Assembly (NCBI GenBank): GCA_963930655.1
Contig: OZ005617.1
Span: 10,790,501-10,854,500 of the forward strand
DNA from: Myrica gale
Lineage: Eukaryota; Streptophyta; Magnoliopsida; Fagales; Myricaceae
Length of the DNA stretch: 64,000 bases
Direction of reading: 5' to 3'
Shown here: positions 34,801 to 46,800 of the stretch, one piece after another
Numbering within the stretch: the first letter of the stretch is position 1
How the letters are laid out: each line of letters opens with the position of its first letter
Position numbers and translations under genes: made by a program
Notes under the pieces: model-generated
What the model saw: only the letters and a program-made list of their open reading frames with translations
What the model was told of the DNA's origin: nothing
Database searches by the model: none

Positions 34801-37800
34801 GCTCCACACATGATTAAGGTGTCGTCTGCAAACAACAAATGTGAGACACTAATCCTCACACCCCCACTACCACCAACCTTAAAACCTTCTATAACACCAT
34901 TCACCGCTAAACTCGTCATCATTCTAGAAAAACTTCCATGACGATAACAAATAATAGGGGTGAGAGAGAGTCACCTTGCCTCAACCCTCTTGAACTGCCA
35001 AAGAACCCTTCCGGTGAGCCATTCACGAGAACCGAAAACTTGATTAATGAAATGCAAAATTCAATCCACCTGCACCATTTCGCCCCAAACCCACATCTCC
35101 TCAACAGAAAGAGCAAAAAATCCCAATTGACATGATCATAGGCTTTATGAATGTCCAACTTACAAAGCGTACCTGGCTCATTCTGTCTCAACCGTGAGTC
35201 AACACATTCTTTTGCTATCAAAACCGAATCCAAGATTTGCCGTCTCCTCACAAAAGCATTATGAGGAGAAGATATCTATTATCCAGGGAGAATTACAATC
35301 TAGTTGCCAAAACCTTAGCGGGGTTCTTATAGACACCCCCTGCAAGGCTAATTGGATGAAAATCTTTTAACTCCACCGTACTCGGCTTCTTATGTACGAG
35401 AAAAATGAAGGACGCATTCAGATTACGAACAAACTTGCCATGATTCGCAAACTCGTTGAACACCATAACACATCCCTCTTAACCACTTCCCAACAAGACT
35501 GATAAAAGGCTAAGAAGAAACCATTCGGGCTCGGAGCTTTATCTCTATTAAGACTATGCACCAGTCCAGAGACCTCCTCCTCGAAATACCTTTCCAACCA
35601 ATCTGCATCCTCTCCTGAAATAGAGTCAAACTCCAATCCCTCCAAAGAAGGCCGCTAAGAAAAGGGTTCTTCATACAATGAAGTATAGAAGGTAACAATC
35701 TTCGTTGAAATATCCACTGGATCCCCTACCCCTTCCCGTCCATTTCCATTGGGGATGTGGGCAATGTTCATGAGTTTGCTACTATTTTGGGTTGCAGAGT
35801 TTCGTCGTTGCCTACCACCTATCTTGGGTTACCGTTGGGGCGCGTTTTAAGAGCAAACTTATTTGGAATGACATTATTGAGAGAACTGAAAGAAGGTTTT
35901 CAGGTTGGAAACGCAGCTATCTTTCGAAGGGAGGTAGACTCACGTTGATCAAGTCTACTCTCTCATCGTATGGGCTCATTGTTGGGGATTCTGGCGAGAT
36001 CTTTCTGTGGAGGCAGATCTGAAAGGTCGTTGTCTCGCCTCGGGTGTCGTTCTTTGTTTGGGAAGCGGCTCATGGGAAGGTCTTAACCATTAATAATTTA
36101 AGAAGGAGGGGGTTATGCTTGATTAATTGGTGCTTTCTTTGTAAGAATGCAGGGGAGTCTGTGGATCATGTGCTTATCCATTGCTTGGTCGTTAGAGAGT
36201 TGTGGGTGCACGTGTTAGTGTCGTCAACTATCCTTGGGTGATGCCTAAGAGGGTGGGAGGGGTGCTGAAGTGTTGGAAGAGAAAGTTCGACAATCCGTTG
36301 GTGTTGGCTGTGTGGAAAATGATTCCATTATGCATTTGGTGGAGCCTCTGGAGGGAAAGGAATGGACGCTGCTTTGAAGATGCGGGACTGTCCTTAGAAT
36401 GTTTGAAGAAAAATCTGATGCGGACCTTGTTTCTGTGGGCTAATGGGGTGTTGGGTTCCCCTTTTGTAGACTTCAGTGATTTTATTAGTTTCCTAGCTTG
36501 CTTGTTGTAGCTGGTTCAGTACAATCTTTGTACTGTTCCGTTTCCTTTTTCTTTTAATAAAGTTTTACTTATCAAATTTTTTTATATAATTTGTGTTCCC
36601 ATTTATTTTTTTCATAATTTTAATGTAAGTTTTAATGTAATTTATATTTTGTTGTATACATAAAAAAAAGTAATTTATATTTTGTTGTTTTATTTATTTT
36701 ATATTTTTTTATTCGCGTGTGTAATGTAGATTGTTGGTGACATGGTCTATAAATGTCACTCCTGGTTCGTTTGTAGTTCAACACTTGGAGACGGAGGGAT
36801 TGATTTTTTAACACTTGCCACAGGGACTTATTTGTCGATTTTGATACCCAAAGGACTTATTTGTCAGAAGTGAATACAACAGGGACCTATGGTGTAATTA
36901 GGCCTAAAAGTAATATATCCTCCCGTGTGATGATATTTTGACAAAAATCTCTGCTAGTTATGTGCTGATCAGTACCATTCTGTACTACATCACTTTTACT
37001 TTTTTTTTGTTTCCCTTTTTTTTGGGGTGGGGGGGGGGGCATACAGCCGGTGTCTCACGCATTCTACAAACTCTGCGTGGCATCGATTGTCTGCTATGTA
37101 AAAGTGATCTTGTTTTTTTCTCCTTTGTTAACAGACATTCTAGTTCTTGTATTCTTGTATATGTATCCTGGACATTGAGCCTCCTACATATTAGGTTTCT
37201 TGAAAGTGAAAGCCTTTAACCTGTATTACATAGGATTATTTGAATGGCTGATAATACATGCTAATTATCTGGAACTTTGAGCTTGATAATTTAAAGTCAC
37301 TCAATCTACCCCCTCACGGCTGCCCTAAAGACAATCTTGTGCAGGTTTATGTGAAGAGTTCTTTGTTTCCACACTCTCCATCTCCTTGTCTCAGGTGAAG
37401 TTTGCATCTGACAATGTCTCTTCTTACCTAGATCAGTCGCTTATTCTTTTTCTTTTACTTCATTGTATCAGTTTCGATTTTTTTGTGGTTGCATCCACTC
37501 AGGCATAATGATGTGAACCCGCAGGATTGAAACCCCTTGAACCCACGAACAATTTGAATAAAGACCCAAGAACACCACAAATCAAGCTAAGGAACAAATC
37601 TTGACCCGTTGAAATCTTGCTTCAAGAACGAAGATTGAAATTAGAACGCCACAAGGAAGAATCCTTGATAAGTTCTTTAGTTAACTCAAGAACTAAAAGA
37701 GAAACTCTCTCTCAGAGAAAAATTATACTTTTAACTTTTAGGATGTCCAAAACAATACAAAGAAGCTATAGGAGGAGGTTTGTACAAGTCCCATATTTCT

Positions 37801-40800
37801 AAGTAATGTGGGACAACATGGACTAACCCTAGTGAACAATACCGCGTGAACAGTAACGCGTGAACAGTCCCCACAAATATGAAGCCTAAACGTAGGCTGT
37901 GCCTCCCTCTGTAGCTTGTATAACATGAAGTAGGATAGGTTCTTCTTGTGATCTCATCTTGAACGGTGGAGTCTTATAATGTAAATTGGCATACTCGGCG
38001 CAAGTAGATTGCACCAATCCTTGCATAACATCCTTAATTTTCTTTGCTCTTGATTTTGTGATTGACCCTTCTGGAACTTGCAATGGATCTTTGGTACTCT
38101 GTCCACCTTGGTGCCCATCACATATTGCACAAAGTTCATTTCCTTTTGATATTATCATAATACACAGAAGAGGTTGAAAGTGGTAGAAAATGATTAAGGT
38201 GATGTATGTATTTGTGAAGTATGAAGAGCTGGGTTTGTTTTTATGGTAACATTTTTTAATATAATTATATTTTTGCATGTAGAAGTGGTTGGTTGCTCAG
38301 CACTGTGTACACCTACTGACACGTATCCCTTAATATTCCCCACTTTGTCCTCATTGTCTAATACAAAGTATTTTTCTTACAATTTGGTAGTGGCAATAAT
38401 GTGTTGAGTCTCACATATTGTTGTTTTCACACATATAATACAACTAGAGAACGAGAAATATTCAGTTCGTTTTCCTGCTGAAATTCCTATTTTTTATGAG
38501 TTTTGGAGTATCCAGAGGATTAGCATTCATGAAGTAAGGACTCCTTCAAGATATACTTGTCATGTAAAGTCATTGGCATATGAATTCTGTAGGCTGTGTT
38601 ACATCGGAGAGTTACATTGTGCTGGTTTTATTCTAAAACCACTATTTATCATTTTTTTATGTTCCTTTATATAGGTTTAATTTCAGATTGAAACAATTTT
38701 GAGAGTGCTTACGTTTATGGGTAGGCTTTTTATCTCCTGGTTGAAGAAGACTCCCACAACATTGTGATTATCTCTCTTCCTTCTTGAAACTCTGACCTCT
38801 TGTGGAAAATCACTCACCTGTGTCCAGGATGTCCCAAAATTTTCACTTTCTCATACGTTGAACATCCCCTATTGTCCTTGAATTCGGCCTATGCTCTGAT
38901 TTCCTTTGCAGTTCATATGCTACCTTTTCTGGCTGTTCCAACGATGGGGAATCAGCTTATGATGATTTTGCTATTTTAAATTTACGGGGTGACATAAATT
39001 GTTCTATTTCCATCTTCATTTCCATAGTTAGCACATTTGTCATAGTTAGAAGCTCCAGCATCGAGGTCATAGTTAATATCATTCCTATCTAGTATCTTCT
39101 CTATCATCAACAATGAAGTAAAAGCATGGAATGCTTGAAATATTGAAAATTATAAGCTTTCCTCTTGTTCTTCCTTGTAGATGATGACTTTTCATTTGCA
39201 GGAGGTCTATTGATATTGGAGTGGAAGAATAATGTTGTAAATGTAAATTATCCTCATTACAGGTGGAAAGCTCGTTCGCAGGCAATTTTATCTGTTCTCA
39301 AGAATTTTGGGGCTGATTTTCTCTGTCTACAGGTTTCATATTACTCGTTATCTCCTTTTCCTGCGCTGTTTAATGTCCGCTTTGCACATCATGTGAAACA
39401 TCTACAGTTTGCTTATGATCAACAATTTGTGAGCTGAGTCGCCTCAATTTCATCATTGATCTTGTCCATTCAATTTCAAAGGAACCTAGTTGTTGTGATT
39501 CATCTATTACTCACCTTACCAGGAAGTTGATGAGTATGATAGCTTTTATCAAGGGAATATGGAAAGTCATGGATATTCTAGCATTTATGTCCAGAGGACT
39601 GGGCAGAAGCACGATGGATGTGGAATTTTTTATAAGCAAAACAGGTATGGAAAACTGCCTCTTCCCTGATTCAACAAAAAATGAGCAGCAGTGGTTTTCG
39701 CTTTATGCGGACACCAAAATCACTCTTTAATTCACATATCTGACTCTTTTTACGAGGATGATCCACGGGTATTAGAATGGATTGATTTTGGCTCGCTGCA
39801 CAAAGCCGCAACCCAGCAAATTCAATTTGCAACATTTCTTCCCTGGTTGTTTGTCACTATTATCATGTCTCTATTCACCTCTTTTATGCATTTTTTTGTC
39901 GCCTCTTTTATGCATTATTTTTGTCGCCTTTTTCTTTTGCTGCCTTCAATGGAATTATAAAGAGAAATCAAAAGGAGGTTTCCTCTAACGAATTTGAATG
40001 TCCTTGGCTTAGTATTGGCGGGATAGGATATTTTTCACTCTGTCAAAGGATGCAATAAATAAAGCAGCTTGAATCACCAACCTATTTGTTTCTCCGCTCT
40101 AAAGCCATGTGGTTGTTGGTACTTTGACTTGTTTGAAATTACAGCTTTTAAACTGTCTTGGAGAATCATGTGCTCAAAGGGAGAGCTTTCAGCTAGCAAA
40201 TTGAACATTTTCTTAACCCAATGAAGTGTGACTTGAATCCAACAATGAGATGTTGCCCTAAATTTGCATTAAGTAATGATCACCAATCATTTTGTACCTT
40301 CACAACATCCTCCTCTCATAATGGTTTCAACTAATCTTAGGTGTACTTCTTTTAACTATGATTTTTTTATTGATTCAGTGCAGAGTTGGTTTTCGAGGAA
40401 AAAATAGAATACAATGATCTTGTGAATTCAATTCAAGATGGTGATGATGACAAACATGAGGACATGCTGACTAACGGAAGTAACGAAGCTGAACCAAAAA
40501 ATGGTTATTTCTGTGCTCTGTTACATATGTTTCTCTTCTGTTTGTTAATGTTGGAGTTAGTGGAGTCATCTTTTTTGTTTTTTGATGTTTACTAGTATCG
40601 TCCAGTGATCGGAGTCAATTCTCTATATGCTTTAGGTAAAAATGGACAATGTGCGGTGCATTGCGACATTGTTTTTTTAGTATTGACGGCAGGCTACGAG
40701 TTCTAGGAAAAGGAATCTCAAATGAGAAATCCCATTTAGAGATATTGCATAAGAAGATATGATTTCTGGATTAATAGCAAAGGAATAAGAATGCTTGATG

Positions 40801-43800
40801 GAGGAAAATAGTTGTGGAGTCTTTGTTGGTGAATTCGAAGAGTGGGATGTTTGATTTTTTCGAACTGAAGCTGCAGGGGTAGTTAGATGTCCTTTTTCTT
40901 GTTGATGTGTTAAGATAATCTGGTGTAGAGTTTTGTGAAAGGATATATGGCTTGGTAATGTCTCAAGATGGTTTTTTTTTTTATGAAAGATGGTTGGTTT
41001 TTTAATTCAACAGTTGCCTTTTGCAACCTTGATGGTTGATAAATCTTGGAAAGGAACATTGCATTAGTGAACAAGGTTTGCATATGTTGATCAAATGGGG
41101 AGTCGGTTGACCCCTTATTTGTGGGAAATATACGGGCAATGCTAGAGTAGCTTGATCTGGAATTAACCGCCCTTTATCCTCAGGGGGTATTTTGGAACAA
41201 AGGAACAACTGAACCTTCCCTCGTGTAGTGCTTTCCACGATCAGGCTTTATGTCATTATTTTTCAAATCTTTGTATGAGTGGATGCTCCCTTTAGGTGCA
41301 CCCTATTTCTTTCATCTTGAATGTTTAGAATTCTTGCATATAAAGCTATGCTTGTGTGGCAGCAACAGTTCCTATTATTTGCAGATCTTTTCATTATTGT
41401 CACACTATCCAACATAGAAGAGAAGACGATTCCAAAGCTTTTCATTCTGTGCTAGAGATGTAAACGGACAGCATAGCTGGCCAATTTATGGTCAATTAAA
41501 ATTCAAAATCGAACGTTATTATTTTCCTCTCCGAACGTCTCCGATTACTTCCTTGTATAGCTTCATCGGTTATTTTCCTTTGATTGTACAACTTTTATTT
41601 CCTTAGCTAGAATCTATGTAATTTCAGCGATGTAATCTTCCTATATAAGAGAAGGTCTCAACGAAGACAAAGCACAGTTTTTCTCCAAATCTCTCTAAAG
41701 TTATCATGGTATCAGAGCCTTACCATAAACTAAGTTTTTCGTTTCTGAGTGTCTTGTTTCTTTCTTAGACTTGGTTTGAGACTCGTTTGTGCTTCTTGAG
41801 ATTCTGGCTCATTCCCGATCTTAGTTTCCCATCTCTTTTCAAGGGATTCTAGTTCATTCTCGATCTTCGATTTTCTGTCGGTATGATTCGTTTCAGAGAG
41901 AATTTTTATTTCGTTGTGGGTGCTGTCTCGGACCGCTGTTCTGCTGGTGCACCTGGTGGACCTCGGCTCCCTTTGTTGTCGCAGCTCTTGGGGCGTTGTT
42001 CGTTCTCGCAGATTTTCTAGTTGGGTGTTGTAGATCTCGTCTATCACTGTAGCAATTTCTTGGCCCGTTGGATCTCGGTCCTTCTTGGCTCGGTTTGCTG
42101 TTCTTGGCCATTTCATTTCGGATTCGCAGCTTCTCCTGGTTATCCTCTCTTTATTTGTCGTATTTGATCTGCCGCTGCTCTTACTGTAGTGGGTGATATT
42201 TTTTTCCAGCGGTGATATTATTGACGTGTAGCTCAATTGTTTTTGGGTGTTGTTGTTGGCTTGGGAGAGCCACACGTGTGACTTGGCAGAGACCTGTGCA
42301 GATTCACGTAGTGCTGTTACAGTGCAGATTCACGGGAGATACTTTTCCTAGTGGGTGTTTGAGCTGTGATTTTTGGATTGTGCAGATTCACGTAGTGCTG
42401 TTACAGTGCAGATTCACGTGAGCTACTTTTCCACTAGTGGGTTCTTGATTGTATTTTTTTTTTTATAAGTAAGGAAATTTTATTAGAACAAGCGATAACA
42501 GTACAAGGGATTATACCGAAAGCGCTTAATACAAGCAAGCAACAAAACTAAGGAAATCATCAAAGCTAACAAAAAAGCCCCCTAAAACCGCATTAGCCCA
42601 ACTAAACAATGAAAGCAACAAAGACCCTTGCAAGTTCACAAGGGACCCCGAAACATCTTCAAAACATCTATTGTTTCGCTCCCTCCAAAGGCACCACCAA
42701 ACACACGAGGGAATCATTCTCCAAATGACCTTAGCAACGGGGTTAGAAAATCTTCTATCCCAACTCCAGAGCACATCCACCACTTTCTCCAGCATCACCC
42801 AATGGAAGTTCGTGAGGCTAAGAATATGACTCCAGAGCCCTCGCGCCAAGGAGCAGTGAAGGAGCACGTGATTAACCGACTCCCCATCGCCACGGCAAAG
42901 GATGCACCAAGCAGCCATGTAGACACCTTTTCTTCGAAGATTGTCAGTCGTGAGGATCCTTTCGTGCATAGCCTCCCAAACAAAAAAGGAGACCCTCAAC
43001 GGGCAACGCGACCTCCACACACCTTTCCAAGGAAGAGACACGATATTTCTCCCGGCAAATAAATGATACATTGACTTTACTGAAAAAACACCATTCGCGG
43101 AGTCGGGCCAAGACAGCTGATCGTCCTCCCCCTCTCCGGATCTGCGCACCATACAAGAGAGAGTAAAAGGCAGAAAACTCTTGTACCTCCCAATCGTTCG
43201 CAGATCTCACAAAGGGAACATGCCACACTACAATGCCCTCTCTTTCAGCCAAACATCCCGCCACCATAGCCTCCTTACACCTGGACAACGAAAACACGAT
43301 CGGGAAGGCCACAGATAGAGGGCGGTCACCACACGGCCAATCATGCCAAAAGCTTATCCTCGAGCCATTGCCCACCGAGTACCTGATATGCAGCTGAAAA
43401 GCGGCCCAGCCTTTGGAGATGAACCGCCACAAACTCACACCATAGGGCCCCCTGCTTGGGCAAGTACTCCACAGGCCCCCCGTGTATCCATATTTAGCCG
43501 CTATAACGACCCTCCAAAGCCTATCACGCTCGTGAGCAAAGCGCCATAACCATTTGCACAGAAGAGCCCTGTTGAATAACTTAAGACTACGGAGCCCCAA
43601 ACCCCCATTAGAAAATGGAGAACACACCAGCTCCCACATCACAAGATGATATTTAGACACACCCCCAACACTACCCCAAAGAAAGTCCCTTTGAAGCTTC
43701 TCCAACCGGTTAGCAACCGCAACCGGAATAGGAAACAAGGATAGGAAATAGGTGGGGAGACAAGAGAGAGTAGACTTAATGAGAGTAAGCCTACTACCCT

Positions 43801-46800
43801 TAGAAAGATATACGTTGCCAGCCCGCCAGCCTTCGCTCCATCCGCTCAAGGATCCCATCCCAAATATGGACACTCTTAAAACGAGCACCCAATGGAAGTC
43901 CAAGGTATGTCATCGGCAAGGAAGACACTCTACACTCCAAAATACTCGCCAACTCCTGCACTGAAGCAACTCCACCAATAGGAATAACCTCGGACTTTGA
44001 CAAGTTAATTCTAAGACCCGAGACCGCCTCGAAACACAAAAGGAGACATCTGAGACTTCGGAAATGACTCGCCTCAGCCCCACATAACACCAAGGTATCA
44101 TCAGCATAAAGCAAGTGAGAAATGCTCACACTACCATCTCCGATTGCAAAACCCTCAAGACCGCCGTGCTCCACTACCCTCCCCATCATTCGGCTGAAGG
44201 CTTCCATAACAATCACAAACAGAAGTGGAGAAAGGGGGTCCCCTTGCCTTAAACCACGCGAGCTACTGAAAAAACCATTCGGGCCTCCATTGACTATAAC
44301 TGAGAACTTCACCGACGAGATACAAAAGGAGATCCAACGACACCACTTGTCGCCGAAGCCACAACGATGAAGGAGGTATAAAAGAAAGTTCCAATTCACA
44401 TGATCATAGGCCTTCTGAATAGCATTCGGAGAATCGTGCTTGTATTTTTTTAATACTATTCTGTTGTATTATTGTGGGTGTTGACTCTGTTGGGGATATT
44501 ACCGTTGGCGTGAGCTTATTAATCTTGTCTCTATCTCATGACGTCCGATAAGTCAGATGCATTCTTCGTTCGCCTTAATGGCAAAAATTATTCGGCTTGG
44601 GCTTTTCAGTTTAAAGTCTTTGTCACTGGCAAGGGTCTATGGGGTCATGTTGATGGCAGTAGTCCTTCGCCCGATAAAGACAAAGAAAAAGAGCAACATG
44701 TCAAGTGGGTGGTCCATGACGCTCAAGTTATGTCATGGATTCTCGGGTCGGTTGAGCCCCATATTGTTCTGAATCTTCGACTATCCAAAATTGTTGATGA
44801 AATGTGGACATACTTGAAGAAGCTCTATAGTCAAACAAATAATGCTCGCAGGTTTCAATTAGAGCTTGAGTTATCAACTCTTACCCAGGACAACCTCTCC
44901 ATCTTAGATTTCTATTATCTTTTCATGAATCTTTGGACTGAGTATACTGATATTATCTATGCTACTATACCTCCTGACGGCCTTGCTGCAGTTCAATCCG
45001 TGCATGAAACCAGTAAGAGAGATCAGTTTCTTATGAAACTCCGATCGGAATTTGAAGCCACAAGATCTAATCTCATGAACAGAGAGACTGTTCCCACTTT
45101 GGATGCTTGTCTGAGCGATCTCTTTTGTGAAGAGCAACGTCTTCTTACTCACAGCCATGGACCAGCGTCAGTCCACTTCTGCACCTATTCCTGTGCCTTA
45201 TGCTGTGCAAGGGGGGAATCGCGGGAGGGACATGAGTACTGTTCAGTGCTTTAGTTGCAAGGGATTTGGACATTATGCTACCAATTGCCCCCAAAAGTTC
45301 TGTCATTACTGCAAAAAAACCTGGCCACATCATCAAGGAGTGCCCTATCCGACCTCCAAAGAAGCCAGAAAAGCCTACAAAGTCCCAATTCACTCTTCGA
45401 GTGCTTCTTGCTCTGCAACTACAGCTTCGCCTACACCGAATGTTCCTAGTCTCGTTCAGTCCATAACTCCAGAAATGATTCAACAAATGATTGTTTCTGC
45501 ATTCTCTACATTAGTGGTATCAGATAAAAAAATTTCATTCTCACAACCTTGGTATTTTGATTCCGGAGCTTCCCACCATATGACCAATAGTGTTGTTCCT
45601 CTTACCAATGTCCAAAAAGTATACAGGAAATCTTAAAATTCATACGGCCGATGGCAGTCCTTTGTCTATCACTGTTGTTGGTGATGTTTCTCCTTCGTTA
45701 ACCAATGTTTTTGTTTCTCCTGGTCTTTCTACTAATCTTGTTTCTGTGGGTCAGTTGGTTAACAATGGTTGTCACGTCCAATTTTCTCAATCTAGTTGTG
45801 TTGTGCAGGATCAAGTATCCTGGAAGATGATCGCGAAGGGGCCTAAAGTGGGACGTCTTTTTCCTCTGCATTTCCCCTTATCTCCTTTACCTTTGAACTT
45901 TATTTCTTGTCATTGTTCAAATTGATAACCGAATGTGGCATAAGCGCTTAGAACATCCAAATACTCATGTACTTCATACTTTGTTACATTCCGGTTTACT
46001 TGGGAATAAAGAATCACCTTCACTTAATGCTGTTCATTTTGATTGCAATTCTTGTAAACTTGGGAAAACCAAAACTCTGCCTTTTCCAGTGCACTCTCCT
46101 GATGAAGTTCGCCCTTTTGAATTGATCCATAGTGACGTATGGGGCATGTCACCTGTAATCTCGCATGCTACTACAAATATTTTGTCACCTTCATTGATGA
46201 CTATAGTAGATTTACTTGGATATATTTTCTCCATTCTAAGGGCGAGTTCTTCTCTGTGTTTAAGATTTTCTGTGCTCATCTAGAAACTCAATTTTCTGCA
46301 AAGATAAAAGTTCTGCGTTCAAATAATGGGGGAGAATACATGTCTAATGTTTTTCAGGAATTCCTTCAAACTAAAGGGATAATTTCTCAGCGTTCTTGCC
46401 CATCCACACAACAAAATGGTGTGGCTGAGAGAAAGAATCGCCATCTCCTAGATGTTGTTCGCACACTTCTTCTTGAGTCCTCCGTGCCATCTCACTTCTG
46501 GTGTGAAGCTCTCTCCACGGCTGTTCACCTCATCAACCGCTTACCTTCTCCATCCTTGGGCAATGTATCTCTTTTCCTCCGTTTATTTGGTTATGCTCCG
46601 CAGTATTCTAATCTTCGTATTTTTGGTTGTGTCTGTTTTGTTCATCTCCCAGCTCACGAGCACACTAAACTCACAGCTCAGTTGATTAAGTGTGTTTTTC
46701 TAGGCTATTCTGTTTCCCAAAAAGGATTCATCTGTTATGATCCTCACCTTCGTAGAACTCGTATTTCTCGGAATGTTGTTTTTGTGGAAAATCAGTATTT

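Larger units (their letters stand above)
31003..37344 (+). other. CCR4-like intron 3 (6.3 kb)
   Basis: Contains MITEs (31,714-32,016; half copy 32,980-33,115; arm 36,720-36,905), a degraded coding-like stretch (31,310-32,900, minus) and two LINEs (33,165-36,585). A run of about a dozen G lies at 37,027-37,038. Confidence 0.75.

Noticed and set aside
33165-36585. Twin-priming inversion of a single LINE
   Set aside because: Both halves contain the 3' end of the element, so two copies are needed.
41730-42275. 181-codon open frame on the minus strand
   Set aside because: Lies in the leader of the plus-strand Copia element, with charged low-complexity composition; a chance frame.
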